Assembly: GCA_964347345.1 (NCBI GenBank)
Contig: CAYFYB010000015.1
Span: forward strand, 1-39,780
DNA length: 39,780 nucleotides
Direction: 5' to 3'
Source: JAJISG01 sp964347345
Lineage (GTDB): Archaea > Thermoplasmatota > Thermoplasmata > RBG-16-68-12 > JAJISG01
Part shown: positions 15,813 through 24,713 of the stretch, in pieces
How positions within the stretch are numbered: the first letter of the stretch is position 1
Layout of the letters: the number at the start of each line of letters is the position of its first letter
Position numbers and translations under genes: made by a program
The notes under the pieces: model-generated
What the model saw: only the letters and a program-made list of their open reading frames with translations
Told to the model about the DNA's origin: nothing
Databases searched by the model: none

Positions 15813-16059
15813 GCAGTGTCTGGCGGCCCTGGATTGGGCTTGAGATTGCCGGCTATCCAAGTCCGTCCTCCGATGGGCCGCTGCCCACCGCGCTGGCCCC
15901 ATTGTGGCATGCTGGCCTCACGGCTGTCGGCCTTGGGCTCAAGGCTCCACGGAAAGCGCGGGACACACTCTCGCCAGGTTGAAGTCTTATTAGCGAAAAG
16001 AGGATAAAGGCTGTTAGGAATAGGTCGGCGCGGACTGGACGGATCGGTGGAAACGGGCT
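15813..16059. other. Non-coding stretch upstream of the ABC importer operon
   Basis: No convincing gene is seen. The last 80 bases are A/T-richer and include TCTTATTAG (about 15985-15993) and GGATAAAGG (about 16002-16010), either of which could be the TATA box for the liv-type operon starting at 16060. Confidence 0.4.
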
Positions 16060-17247
16060 ATGATTCACGAGTTCGTGGTGAACGGCATCGTCCTAGGTAG
16101 CATCTTCGTCCTAGGTGCCGTGGGCCTCTCTCTCGTATATGGTGTCCGCAACTTCGCAAACTTCGCTCATGGGGACATACTCACCCTGGGAGCGTACATT
16201 GCCTTCAGCTTGAACGCCCTCCAGAGCTGGAACTGGGTGAGCGCGGTCGCCGTGAGCGACGCAGTGGCGGTGCTGGGGGCCATGGCGGCCGTGGGCCTGG
16301 GGGGCGCCTTGGTCTTGCATCTCCTCTTCCGGCGGTGGACCCCGCTCTCCCTCTCCTTACGCCGGAGCATCCCCCTCGCTCTCCTCCTGGGCGGGCTGGC
16401 TGGACTGGGGGGACTCTTCCCCCTCCTCAACCTGCTTCGGCTCGGTATCGCTGAGGTCCACGTGCCCACGGGTCTACTGCTCTCAGGTGTAACGGCGGTG
16501 GTGGGAACGGGTCTGGCCGGCATTCTGTTCGAGGTGTCCATCTTCCGCCGCCTACAGTACCGGGGACCGGTTCCCTCTCTCATCGCATCCATTGGCCTGG
16601 CCTTCGTCCTCCAGAACATGATCTCCGCCATCTACGGGACGGACCAGGTTCTCTACACGGTGCCCTCGGGGAGGGGCGTGGACATCGGCTCTGGCATCGT
16701 CCTAACGATGGTGGGGCAGTATACGATCGTCATCGGGGTCGTCTTGGTGGTGACCCTCCACCTCCTCCTTCGCTACACCAAGCTTGGGAAGGCCATGCGG
16801 GCCACCTCCGACGACTTCGATCTGGCCCGCGTCACGGGGATCGACGTGAACCGTGTCATCGTCTATACCTGGATGATCGGGGCGGGCTTTGCCGCCATCG
16901 GTGGTGTCCTCCTGGGACTCAACGCTCAGATTAAGCCCCTAATGGGGTTTGGCATCCTCCTCTTCGTGTTTGCCGCCGTCATCCTAGGGGGCATCGGTTC
17001 GGCATACGGCGCTCTCCTGGGGGGCTACGTCATCGGCATCACAAACGAGGTGGCGAAGGCTCTACTGTTCTGGTCGGGGTTCGACGCCGCCTGGTCCCCA
17101 GCCTTCCCCTTCGCCATCATGGTGGCCATGCTATTAATCCGTCCCGAGGGGCTCCTGGGAGGGGAGCCTCTGATTCGTTGGAACGTGGTCCGAGAGGGCC
17201 TGGCACGTCTCCGCGAACTTCTGCGGCCGGAGGTGCCCACGAGGTAG
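16060..17247 (+). CDS. livH: Branched-chain amino acid ABC transporter permease, LivH type
   Basis: A 395-residue inner permease with about nine to ten hydrophobic segments. It opens with VNGIVLGSIFVLGAVGLSLVYGVRNFANFAHGD, which is the family N-terminus, and carries the EAA-like coupling segment with AMRATSDDFDLARVTGIDVNRV. GFGILLFVFAAVILGGIGSAYGA near the C-terminus is also typical. It is longer than bacterial LivH (about 300) because of an extra hydrophobic and basic insertion at about residues 70-130, between the first and next conserved segments. First gene of an operon with LivM, LivG and LivF; the LivM start lies four bases after its TAG stop. Imports branched-chain amino acids or other small organic substrates. 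Confidence 0.92.
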   Translation: MIHEFVVNGIVLGSIFVLGAVGLSLVYGVRNFANFAHGDILTLGAYIAFSLNALQSWNWVSAVAVSDAVAVLGAMAAVGLGGALVLHLLFRRWTPLSLSLRRSIPLALLLGGLAGLGGLFPLLNLLRLGIAEVHVPTGLLLSGVTAVVGTGLAGILFEVSIFRRLQYRGPVPSLIASIGLAFVLQNMISAIYGTDQVLYTVPSGRGVDIGSGIVLTMVGQYTIVIGVVLVVTLHLLLRYTKLGKAMRATSDDFDLARVTGIDVNRVIVYTWMIGAGFAAIGGVLLGLNAQIKPLMGFGILLFVFAAVILGGIGSAYGALLGGYVIGITNEVAKALLFWSGFDAAWSPAFPFAIMVAMLLIRPEGLLGGEPLIRWNVVREGLARLRELLRPEVPTR

Positions 17248-17251
17248 CGCT

Positions 17252-18325
17252 ATGCTGAAGGAGGATCTTTCCCGGAACCTGACCTACGTCGGCATCTTTC
17301 TGGGCGTTATCCTCTACGTCCTGCTCCGCTACGGGCTGGCGTCGCTCGTCTTCTTCGTCAGCTTCCTCGGCATCTTCGCTATTCTCTGCCTGGGACTCAA
17401 CATGCAGTGGGGGTACACGGGCCTTTTCAACATCGGCGTGGCGGCCTTCTTCGCCGTGGGGGCCTACACTTCGGCCATCCTCACTACCCGCTTCATTCCG
17501 CCCAGCCCATTCTACCCCGGCCATTGGGGCTTCGCCCTACCCTGGATAGCAGGCTTCGTGGGTGCCATCCTCGTCTCCGCCTTCCTGGGCGTGCTCATCG
17601 CCCTTCCCACCGTCCGTCTCCGGGCCGACTATCTAGCTATCGCAACCCTAGGACTGGCGGAGATTATCCGCCTCTCCCTGATACAGTCGGAGAACATCAC
17701 CGCTGGAACGGTGGGGCTTCGGAGCATCCCGACACCGTCGGGTGACATCCTCCGGTTCTTGGGCCTCAGCCATCTGCTGGGGAACACTGTGGTGGTTAAT
17801 GCCCTGCTGGGCCTCCTCATCGGCCTCACCGTGCTGTTCCTCTACCTGTTCATCGAGTTTGTGGGCCGCTCGCCCTGGGGCCGGGTCCTGAAGGCCATCC
17901 GGGAGGACGAGGACGCCGCCGTCGCCCTGGGAAAGAACGCCTTCTCCTATAAGGTCCAGGCCTTCGTCCTTGGGGCTGCCATCATGGGGGCTGCCGGGAG
18001 CTTTTTCGGCTCGTTCCTTACCCTCATCGAGCCCCTAACGACCTTCACGCCCATCGACACCTTCTTCATCTGGGTCATGGTCATCCTCGGCGGGAGCGGT
18101 AACAACCGGGGCGTCGTGCTAGGTGCCCTGCTTGTCTGGGGCTTTCAGTTCGAGATTCTCCGCACCCCCTTCCCGGGTGTCTTAGAAGCTAAGAAGGCCT
18201 TCCTCCAGCTCATCCTCCTCGGAGTTCTGGTCATCCTTGTCATGCTTTACCGCCCCCGCGGCCTTATGGGTGAGGAGCGCGTAATCTCGAAGACCGTCAT
18301 GGGGACAGGGAGGTCAGGCACCTGA
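17252..18325 (+). CDS. livM: Branched-chain amino acid ABC transporter permease, LivM type
   Basis: A 357-residue polytopic permease. Recognisable LivM features are ILCLGLNMQWGYTGLFNIGVAAFFAVGAYTSA split over the early membrane segments, the VRLRADYLAIATLGLAEIIRL segment, the coupling loop with GRVLKAIREDEDAAVALGKN, and VMVILGGSGNNRGVVLGA. It pairs with LivH to form the pore. ATG 17252 lies just after the LivH stop, and its own TGA overlaps the CTG start of LivG, so translation of the set is coupled. Confidence 0.93.
   Translation: MLKEDLSRNLTYVGIFLGVILYVLLRYGLASLVFFVSFLGIFAILCLGLNMQWGYTGLFNIGVAAFFAVGAYTSAILTTRFIPPSPFYPGHWGFALPWIAGFVGAILVSAFLGVLIALPTVRLRADYLAIATLGLAEIIRLSLIQSENITAGTVGLRSIPTPSGDILRFLGLSHLLGNTVVVNALLGLLIGLTVLFLYLFIEFVGRSPWGRVLKAIREDEDAAVALGKNAFSYKVQAFVLGAAIMGAAGSFFGSFLTLIEPLTTFTPIDTFFIWVMVILGGSGNNRGVVLGALLVWGFQFEILRTPFPGVLEAKKAFLQLILLGVLVILVMLYRPRGLMGEERVISKTVMGTGRSGT
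18310..18315 (+). promoter_or_regulatory. Ribosome binding site deciding the CTG start of livG
   Basis: GAGGTC within GGGAGGTCAGG lies a few bases before CTG 18322 and inside the end of livM. It is one of the better ribosome binding sites in the window, and no ATG, GTG or TTG stands in frame behind it. Confidence 0.55.
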
Positions 18326-19074
18326 CGCTACGGGTCGAGAACGTCACGAAGCGGTTCGGCGGACTCGTTGCTGTGGACGAGTGCAGCCTGGAGGTCCAGG
18401 ACGGTAGCATCACGGGGCTCATCGGGCCCAACGGGGCGGGAAAGACGACCCTGTTCAACCTTGTCACGGGTTTTCTGAAGCCCGACCAGGGCGCGATCTG
18501 GCTGGACGGCCGGCGCATCGACGGAATGCCACCCTACCGGAGTGTCAAGGAGGGCATCGTCAAGACCTGGCAGATTCCCCGGGAGTTCGATAACATCACC
18601 GTTCTGGAGAACCTCATGATTGCCGAGAAACACAACCCGGGGGAGAAGATATGGAACGTCCTCTTCCGACCCATTCGGACGCGGGCCCGGGAGCGGGAGG
18701 TTGTGGAGAAGGCTCGTCGCGTCCTCGAGTTCTTGGAGCTGGACCAACTGGCCACGGAGCTGGCCGGGAACCTCTCCGGAGGGCAGAAGAAGCTCTTGGA
18801 GCTGGGTCGCGCTCTTATGACGGATCCCACACATCTTCTCCTGGACGAACCGGTGGCCGGTGTGAACCGGGTCCTGGCAGCGAAGCTCCTCGACCGCCTC
18901 GATGGGCTCCGAGAGGAGGGGGTCACCATCTTTCTTATCGAGCACGACATGGACGTGGTGATGAGCAGATGCGACGTGGTAATCGCCATGCACAACGGGA
19001 AGAAGCTGGCTGAGGGCACGCCCCAGGAAGTCCGGTCGAACGAGAAGGTTATCGACACCTACCTAGGAGGTTAG
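18322..19074 (+). CDS. livG: ABC transporter ATP-binding protein, LivG type, CTG start
   Basis: A 250-residue ATPase with Walker A GPNGAGKTT, Q-loop region with KTWQIPREFDNITV, signature LSGGQKK, Walker B LLLDEPVAGV and switch His in IEHDMD. The conventional first start, GTG 18373, falls after the first strand and the aromatic A-loop. In-frame sequence upstream reads LTLRVENVTKRFGGLVAV, which is the normal N-terminus of LivG proteins. The only possible initiator for it is CTG 18322: the next upstream in-frame stop is at 18271 and no ATG, GTG or TTG intervenes. GGAGGT lies eight bases before this CTG, and CTGA overlaps the LivM stop. Provides energy to the LivHM pore. Confidence 0.92.
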   Translation: MTLRVENVTKRFGGLVAVDECSLEVQDGSITGLIGPNGAGKTTLFNLVTGFLKPDQGAIWLDGRRIDGMPPYRSVKEGIVKTWQIPREFDNITVLENLMIAEKHNPGEKIWNVLFRPIRTRAREREVVEKARRVLEFLELDQLATELAGNLSGGQKKLLELGRALMTDPTHLLLDEPVAGVNRVLAAKLLDRLDGLREEGVTIFLIEHDMDVVMSRCDVVIAMHNGKKLAEGTPQEVRSNEKVIDTYLGG

Positions 19075-19077
19075 GCT

Positions 19078-19785
19078 GTGACGCCACTCTTGGAGGCCAA
19101 GGGAATCCGCTCGGGATATGGTGATGTGGAAATCGTCCACGACGTAGACGTCTTTCTCAACGAGGGTGAACTCGTCACGATCATCGGCCCCAACGGCGCG
19201 GGGAAGTCCACCCTTATCAAGACCGTCTTCGGCCTGTTGCGACCCACCGCGGGGCGAATCGTCTACGAAGGTAAGGACATCACGGGCCAGAACCCCGAGA
19301 AGCTGGTCCGCCTGGGGCTGAGCTATGTTCCCCAGGTGGATAACGTGTTCCCGAGCTTGACGGTCTTAGAGAACTTGGAGATGGGAGCCTTCATCCGGGA
19401 GGAGGATACCTCGGACCGGATGGAAGAGGTCGTGGAGATGTTCCCGAATCTCAAACCGAAGCTGCGGGTGAAGACTCGGAATCTGAGTGGAGGGGAGAAG
19501 CAGATGGTAGCCCTGGGGAAGACCCTGATGCTGGATCCCAAGGTAATGCTGATCGATGAGCCTTCCGCTGGGCTCGCCCCCGGGCTCGTTGAGATGGTCC
19601 TGGACAAGATCAGACAGATCAACCGCTTAGGGACCTCTGTGGTCATCGTCGAGCAGAACGCCCGGAAGGCTCTCTCCATGGCCCATCGAGGCTATGTGAT
19701 GGACATGGGGAAAGTGAAATACGAAGGGACGGGGGAAGCCCTGCTGGCTGACCCCCGTGTGGGCCAGATGTACCTGGGCGGCTAG
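19078..19785 (+). CDS. livF: ABC transporter ATP-binding protein, LivF type
   Basis: A 235-residue second ATPase of the importer. Walker A GPNGAGKST, conserved YVPQVDNVFPSLTV at the Q-loop, signature LSGGEKQ, Walker B MLIDEPSAGLAPGLV and switch His replaced by Gln in VEQNARKAL, which is the usual LivF state. GTG 19078 follows the livG stop after three bases, with GGAGGTT upstream. The stop TAG lies only three bases from the end of the convergent binding-protein gene. Confidence 0.94.
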   Translation: MTPLLEAKGIRSGYGDVEIVHDVDVFLNEGELVTIIGPNGAGKSTLIKTVFGLLRPTAGRIVYEGKDITGQNPEKLVRLGLSYVPQVDNVFPSLTVLENLEMGAFIREEDTSDRMEEVVEMFPNLKPKLRVKTRNLSGGEKQMVALGKTLMLDPKVMLIDEPSAGLAPGLVEMVLDKIRQINRLGTSVVIVEQNARKALSMAHRGYVMDMGKVKYEGTGEALLADPRVGQMYLGG

Positions 19786-19788
19786 GGC

Positions 19789-21213
19789 CTACTCCCGGAC
19801 GGCGGCAACCAGGAATGTATTGCTGAACGGGGCCCCCTGAGGTGCCACCAGAGGGGCTGGAGGTGCCAGGAGCTGCTCCTCCTGAATCACAGTGACCTGG
19901 GTGAAGGCATCGTTCTGGACTAGGTAGAACTCGTAGTCGCTTCCCGCTTCGCCGGTGGGGTCGAAGTTCATGGCGCCCGCGGCACCCTCGTAGTCGATCT
20001 CCTGCCCCTGGGCCAGCAGGTCTTTTGCCTTCGCGAATTCACCAGGTATGATCTTCGTCCCTGGAGGCGAGGAGACGTTGTAGAGGTTGTTCCGGATGGT
20101 CGTGCCATCCGCTGCGCCGCCGGCCTCGATGGCGAGGGCAAGCAGGTATACCGCGTCGTACGTGTGCGGGTCAAAGGGGTACAGGTCGAGGCCGTAGGTC
20201 TCGTTCATCCGCGTCTTGAAGTAGGTAAAGGCGTCGCCCGCGGGGGGAAGGGGAGAGGTTCCCACGGTCCCGTCCGTGTCTATGCCTTCAGTGTCCAAGT
20301 CTGTCAGGAAATCTGTAGACTTGATCCCCTCGGACCACTGCCAGTCCCACTGCCAGGCGGGATTCGCAAGCCAGTTCTTGTACATGGTGAGGGCGTCCTC
20401 CGGGTAGGCTATCATCAGGACCGCATCGGGGTTGGCACCGGCGATGAGCCCCAGCTCCGAGGCATAGGATGCCTGCTCCTCCGTGTAGTTGACCTGCGCC
20501 ACAACCGTACCCTCGTATACCTCGCGGAAGGCGGAGGCGAACCCCTTCCCATACGGGTTGTTGACGGCAATGATCGCAATGGTGCTCCACCCGCCGTATC
20601 CCTCGAAGTCCCCGTTGGCAATCATTGCGGCCGCCTTGCCCTGCAGGGCGTCCGAAGGGGCCGTTCGCCAGAACCATCCGGGGTTCCCTTCCGTGTCCGG
20701 CACCGGGTCGTCAGGGCTGAGGAACCCTCCGTCAACTAGGGACTGGTGCCGCTCGATCTCAAAGTTCGTGAAGAAAGGCGAGGTGGAGGCAGGGCTGATC
20801 TGAACGACCTGGTTCGTGATCGTGACGCTTGCGACTGCCTGCGAGACGCCTGAGGAGGCTGCTCCAACGATTCCGCCTACCCCATCGACGGAAACGAGTT
20901 TCGTAGCCGCGTTGGCTCCCGCAATGGGTCGTGTCTGGCTGTCCTCATGGACGAGTCGGAACGGACGACCCAGGACTCCTCCTGCGTCGTCGATTTCCCC
21001 AGCCGCGAGGTCGGCCGCGTTCCGCATCCTTGTTCCGAAATCGGAGAGTCCACCTGTGATGGGAAGAATGGTCCCTATCTTGACGGGCTCTGGCCCCGGG
21101 GCGAAGAATCCTGCTGCCGCTAGGGCGGCGACTATAACGACGATGGCTGCTATGATTACGCCCACGACAATCCATACAGTCTTCTTTTCTGTAGGCGGTG
21201 GAGTTTCCGCCAT
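19789..21213 (-). CDS. livK: Membrane-anchored substrate-binding protein of the ABC importer (LivK-like)
   Basis: A 474-residue periplasmic-binding-protein-like receptor. An N-terminal membrane anchor (VWIVVGVIIAAIVVIVAAL) without a lipobox Cys is followed by VKIGTILPITGGLSDFG, the family start, then VLGRPFRLVHEDSQT, GIVGAASSGVSQAV and the second lobe with NNPYGKGFASAF. It is expected to face outside and deliver ligand to LivHM. ATG 21213 has a strong AAAGGGAGGAG site upstream, and a TATA-like GTTTATTTAAC lies near 21267-21257. It is encoded convergently to the importer operon rather than inside it, so its dosage can be set separately. Confidence 0.92.
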   Translation of the reverse strand: MAETPPPTEKKTVWIVVGVIIAAIVVIVAALAAAGFFAPGPEPVKIGTILPITGGLSDFGTRMRNAADLAAGEIDDAGGVLGRPFRLVHEDSQTRPIAGANAATKLVSVDGVGGIVGAASSGVSQAVASVTITNQVVQISPASTSPFFTNFEIERHQSLVDGGFLSPDDPVPDTEGNPGWFWRTAPSDALQGKAAAMIANGDFEGYGGWSTIAIIAVNNPYGKGFASAFREVYEGTVVAQVNYTEEQASYASELGLIAGANPDAVLMIAYPEDALTMYKNWLANPAWQWDWQWSEGIKSTDFLTDLDTEGIDTDGTVGTSPLPPAGDAFTYFKTRMNETYGLDLYPFDPHTYDAVYLLALAIEAGGAADGTTIRNNLYNVSSPPGTKIIPGEFAKAKDLLAQGQEIDYEGAAGAMNFDPTGEAGSDYEFYLVQNDAFTQVTVIQEEQLLAPPAPLVAPQGAPFSNTFLVAAVRE

Positions 21214-21255
21214 TATAACTCCTCCCTTTGGTTCTTCTGGTCCGATGACCATCCC

Positions 21256-21267
21256 GTTAAATAAACG
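21256..21267 (-). promoter_or_regulatory. TATA-like box for livK
   Basis: The minus strand reads CGTTTATTTAAC here, about 48 bases before ATG 21213, giving a short leader that contains the GGGAGGAG ribosome binding site. Confidence 0.5.
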
Positions 21268-21318
21268 TTTCGGTGCTTGAAGATTCCCGGGTGAGGTCAA
21301 GTCAAGGCGACTAGGTAC

Positions 21319-22524
21319 TCAGCCACGATCCGAGGGTGCCTCTCTTGATGTGAGGGGTAGGGGGAGGAGGAAGGCCAGGAGGGCCACGACGGGGGCGAGG
21401 GCGAGGGCCAGCATGAAGGGCAGCTCTAACCCGGAGTCGTATGCCATCCCGCCCAGGTATGAGGCCCCTGTCATGGCCAGGCCCTGCAGCAGGAGGAAGA
21501 TGGACATGATCGTCCCCTGGACCTCCGTAGGGGCTAGGATCGTCATCATCGAGTCGCCGATGCTTCGTATGGCGTAGAAGGTGCCCGCCAGCAAGGAGCC
21601 CAGGATGAGGAAGGCATGACCCTGACGAGAGAGGTAGAGGAGGATGGAGGCCGAGAAGAGGACCAGGGAGATGATTAGGGCGCCCTTCCTGCTCCAAAGG
21701 TCCCCCAAGCGTCCAAGGCTCGGTGACATCGCCGCCGATCCGAGGGAGATGAAGACGCCCAGGATCTGAATATCGCTCAGAGAGGCCTTGTAGAGGTCCC
21801 GAAGGAGGAGGGGGATGTAGACGTATGCCAGGTAGGTGATGAAGAGGGCGGCGGCCATGAGGGATGCGACGGCAAGGATGGAGGGACTTCCGAGGAGGTC
21901 CCTGAACCTCGGGGCGACCCGCGTAGCCTCCGGGGGATGCCGAACAGACCTGGCCAGGAGTACGACCAGGGCAGAGGCCAGATAGAAGACGAAAGAGAAG
22001 AGGAAGAGGTATCTGGTCTCCATCAACGAGAGCAGGTAGGCCCCCAGAGCGGGCGAGTAGGTGAGGCCCACGGGGAACCCGGCGTACACGAAGCCGAAGG
22101 AGCTCATTCTGTCCTCCGCCTTGGAGGAGTCGGCTATGTAGGCCGTCAGGGCTGGGACCCCCAGGAAGGTGGAGAAGTACAGGAGGACCCCAGGGAGGAG
22201 GTGGGTCCAGTGGCCTGCGTAAAAGTAGATGATGGGGGCGGGGAGGCCCAGGGACCAGCCCAGTATCATCACCCACTTCCTGTCGAACCTGTCGGCCAGG
22301 ACGCCCCCGGGCAGGACGGCCACGGAAGCTACCAGGGTGGAGAAGGCCAGGACGAGGCCGACCTCGCTTACAGTGGCTCCTAGATCTCTGATGTATATGG
22401 GCCAGATGTATGCATAGAGGCCCAGGCCCGACGCCCAGAACAGGTTGGACAGGAAGATGATGCGCAGGTCACGAGGAGGGGCTCGGAGGAGCCAGAACTC
22501 CCGGGTCCGCCGTAGAGCTTCCAA
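21319..22524 (-). CDS. Major facilitator superfamily transporter
   Basis: A 401-residue, 12-segment MFS protein. The loop 2-3 signature is seen as GGVLADRFDRKWVMILGW. An N-terminal cytoplasmic stretch is followed by FLSNLFWASGLGLYAYIWPIYIRDLG, and SSFGFVYAGFPVGLTYSPALGAYL marks the motif C region, suggesting an exporter. The substrate is unknown. The start is TTG 22524; a TATA-like TTTCTTAAAG at 22549-22540 places the transcript start near it. The next gene upstream is a SerB-like phosphatase on the same strand with its own promoter. Confidence 0.9.
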   Translation of the reverse strand: MEALRRTREFWLLRAPPRDLRIIFLSNLFWASGLGLYAYIWPIYIRDLGATVSEVGLVLAFSTLVASVAVLPGGVLADRFDRKWVMILGWSLGLPAPIIYFYAGHWTHLLPGVLLYFSTFLGVPALTAYIADSSKAEDRMSSFGFVYAGFPVGLTYSPALGAYLLSLMETRYLFLFSFVFYLASALVVLLARSVRHPPEATRVAPRFRDLLGSPSILAVASLMAAALFITYLAYVYIPLLLRDLYKASLSDIQILGVFISLGSAAMSPSLGRLGDLWSRKGALIISLVLFSASILLYLSRQGHAFLILGSLLAGTFYAIRSIGDSMMTILAPTEVQGTIMSIFLLLQGLAMTGASYLGGMAYDSGLELPFMLALALAPVVALLAFLLPLPLTSREAPSDRG

Positions 22525-22568
22525 GGTGCGGTTCGCCCCCTTTAAGAAATGACCTCAGCGGTCCCTGC

Positions 22569-23198
22569 CTAGATGACGCCCTCGTTTACAAGCCAGCGAT
22601 ATGCTTCTTCGAAGTCCTTGACCTCGTAGTCAACCCACTCCGAGAGCCTGCCCCTAGAGTTCACTGCCATGGCGATTCCCGCCGCTTTGAGCAGGCCGAT
22701 GTCCATGGCCCCATCTGCAAAGGCCACCACGTCCTCGGGTTCCACACCCACAGCCTTGGCCATCTCCAGGGCGTACAACCCCTTGGTGGAGGGGGTCACC
22801 CGGGCCACCACCTCCCCGGTGAACCTGCCGTCCTCGTAGAGGAAGTCGTTGGACACACACATGTCGGCCCCAAAGAGCTGGGTAGCCTCCTTGGCTATCT
22901 CCGACGGCCCTCCGGTGATGAGGGCCACCTTGTGTCCTCTCCCCTTCAGGGACTTGACGAATCCCAGGGCCCCCGGGACCAGTCGGACGTGTCGGGCCTG
23001 CTCCAGTATCTGCTCCGCCGTGATGCCCGTCAGGAGCCTAGCCCTCTGCCTGAAGCCATCGACCCAGTTGATCTTTCCTTCGATTCCCAGCTTGGTGATG
23101 CGCTGGGCCTCATCCTGTCGGCCGACCAGCTGGGCAAGCTCAGGCAGGAACTCGTTGTAGATGAGGGTGTTTTCCAGGTCAAAGACGAAGAGCTTCAT
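22569..23198 (-). CDS. HAD-IB phosphatase, phosphoserine phosphatase (SerB)-like
   Basis: A 209-residue HAD hydrolase. Motif I is FDLENTL with nucleophile Asp7; the usual second Asp is Glu9, a change also known in ThrH-type phosphatases. Motif II is ITGGPSE, the motif III lysine lies in TPSTKG and motif IV is FADGAMDIGLL. The order and the helical cap after motif I match SerB-like enzymes acting on phosphoserine or another small phosphate ester. Activity on phosphoserine is not certain. ATG 23198 has TTTTTATC about 30 bases upstream; the longer frame to 23312 crosses this promoter and was not used. Confidence 0.85.
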   Translation of the reverse strand: MKLFVFDLENTLIYNEFLPELAQLVGRQDEAQRITKLGIEGKINWVDGFRQRARLLTGITAEQILEQARHVRLVPGALGFVKSLKGRGHKVALITGGPSEIAKEATQLFGADMCVSNDFLYEDGRFTGEVVARVTPSTKGLYALEMAKAVGVEPEDVVAFADGAMDIGLLKAAGIAMAVNSRGRLSEWVDYEVKDFEEAYRWLVNEGVI

Positions 23199-23302
23199 GA
23201 AGCCCCGGAGGACAAGGAGGGGATGGATAAAAAGATTAGTGGGAGGAATCCGACCAGGGGGGCACCGAAAGGTTCTTGACCCCGACGAGGGAACATAGGG
23301 AG

Positions 23303-23884
23303 GTGTTCCCACTGGGTCACATGGGCCTCACGGCGGCCCTGGGAAAGCTTGTGTTGCGTGAAGGAGCTAGGTTGCGAAAGCTGGACTACCGTCTCCTCCT
23401 TCTGGGGTCCTTGCTGCCGGACCTCATAGACAAGCCCATTGCCCTCCTCCTTGGAATCCAGGGAAGGAGCGTGGCCCACACCTTGCTCTTCAGCATCTCC
23501 CTCACCCTGTTTCTCGTCCTTCCCTTGATCGTGCCTAACCTGTACCCGAAGCGTATCGCTGTTCGATTGAGCAATCCCCTCCCGATCCTCACCGTAGGAG
23601 TGTGGACCCACCTTCTTCTGGATAGGATTTGGGAGGAGCCTTCGGTGGTCTTATGGCCCTTTCTGGGAGTAGGCTTCCCCAAGGCCACCTTCGACATTCT
23701 CCTCTTGTTCCGCTATCTGCTGGAACCCTACATCCTTGCTGGCGAGCTCCTCGGGCTGGGTGTTATCGGCTTCCTTCTATTGAGGTACAGGCTATACACG
23801 CGGTCGAACCTCCTGCGCTTCCTGAGGACCGGAACCCTACGTGCTACTGCCGAAGGGGAGGACGCCGCCTCGAAGAAGTTATGA
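23303..23884 (+). CDS. YdjM-like membrane-bound metal-dependent hydrolase family protein (DUF457)
   Basis: A small polytopic protein of about 193 residues. It has the DUF457/COG1988 pattern: GHMG near the N-terminus, GSLLPDLIDKP, VAHTLLFS and THLLLDRIW, which together supply His and Asp residues for a proposed membrane metal site. The enzymatic role of the family is not established. I chose GTG 23303 so that the conserved PLGHMGLT is included; CTG 23312 and ATG 23321 are alternatives. Divergent from the SerB-like gene, with ATAAAAAG at 23227-23234 able to serve as a TATA box in either direction. Confidence 0.75.
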   Translation: MFPLGHMGLTAALGKLVLREGARLRKLDYRLLLLGSLLPDLIDKPIALLLGIQGRSVAHTLLFSISLTLFLVLPLIVPNLYPKRIAVRLSNPLPILTVGVWTHLLLDRIWEEPSVVLWPFLGVGFPKATFDILLLFRYLLEPYILAGELLGLGVIGFLLLRYRLYTRSNLLRFLRTGTLRATAEGEDAASKKL

Positions 23885-23904
23885 TGGACGAGCTGCCATC
23901 TTCC

Positions 23905-24528
23905 TCAATCTTTCAGGACCAGGAAGAGGGCGGCTACGAAGGACCCCACCGCCATGAGGGTGCCGTAGCTCGTCAGGAACACCAAGGTGGTGTTTATGAA
24001 AGCGTTGTGCTCCAAGAACGCTCCCGCGGCCGGGACTGCCCAGAGGGAGATGGCCACGATGACGCTCATGGCAGCCAGGGGAAGGGCAAACAGCCTGGTG
24101 GCATACCTCCTCTTGCGGGCCAGGCTCCGCTTCTCGTTGAGGGCCTCCTCGACTTCGAAGCCCTCGACCCCACTGACTTGTGCCTTCTCCTCGATGGTCC
24201 TCTCCACGGACAAGTCCCACTCCCTGGGCACCCAGTCCCCCTGAGCCTCAAGCCACCGCATGAGCCTGTGCTCTAGCTGGCCCTGCTTTACCTTCAGTGA
24301 ATGGCCGACCACCATGAGGGCTAAGACGGTGGCTCCGATGAGGGCCGCCAGTGCTCTGGCGAGGGAAGTGTACGTCTCCAGGCGTATCTCCAGCCCGTAG
24401 ACGTAACCGGTGGAGAATGCCATGAAGGCTGAGAGGACGAAGGTGGCCACAAGGGCTCCCATGAGGGGCAGGAAGGCTGTCCGAAGGACCCTCTCGTTCA
24501 TGTGGCGAGAGCCGAGGGGAGAGAGCAT
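23905..24528 (-). CDS. Hypothetical four-segment membrane protein
   Basis: About 207 residues with two hydrophobic segments near the N-terminus (LMGALVATFVLSAFMAF and ALAALIGATVLALMVVG), a charged central domain with EALNEKRSLARKRR, and two more segments at the C-terminus. No family recognised. ATG 24528 is chosen because TGTTATCAAC at about 24561-24552 is well placed as a TATA box for a leaderless message; ATG 24501 is a shorter option. Ends 20 bases from the end of the convergent YdjM-like gene. Confidence 0.65.
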   Translation of the reverse strand: MLSPLGSRHMNERVLRTAFLPLMGALVATFVLSAFMAFSTGYVYGLEIRLETYTSLARALAALIGATVLALMVVGHSLKVKQGQLEHRLMRWLEAQGDWVPREWDLSVERTIEEKAQVSGVEGFEVEEALNEKRSLARKRRYATRLFALPLAAMSVIVAISLWAVPAAGAFLEHNAFINTTLVFLTSYGTLMAVGSFVAALFLVLKD

Positions 24529-24713
24529 AAGGGTTTCTACCCTGCTCGCGGTGTTGATAACATCACCTAGGTCCTCATAGCTCGGAATAGTCCATCCCCG
24601 GCAGGGAGTATGCACCTATGGATGGTGTTGAGATGGGGCCCACTGACCGTTGACCATTGCATTCTCTCTCGTGGCGGTGAAAGGGGCCCCAGTCCCACGA
24701 TAGAAAGACCCTT

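Noticed and set aside
21311..22276. 321-residue frame within the MFS gene
   Set aside because: Proline- and histidine-rich shadow of the MFS transporter in another frame.
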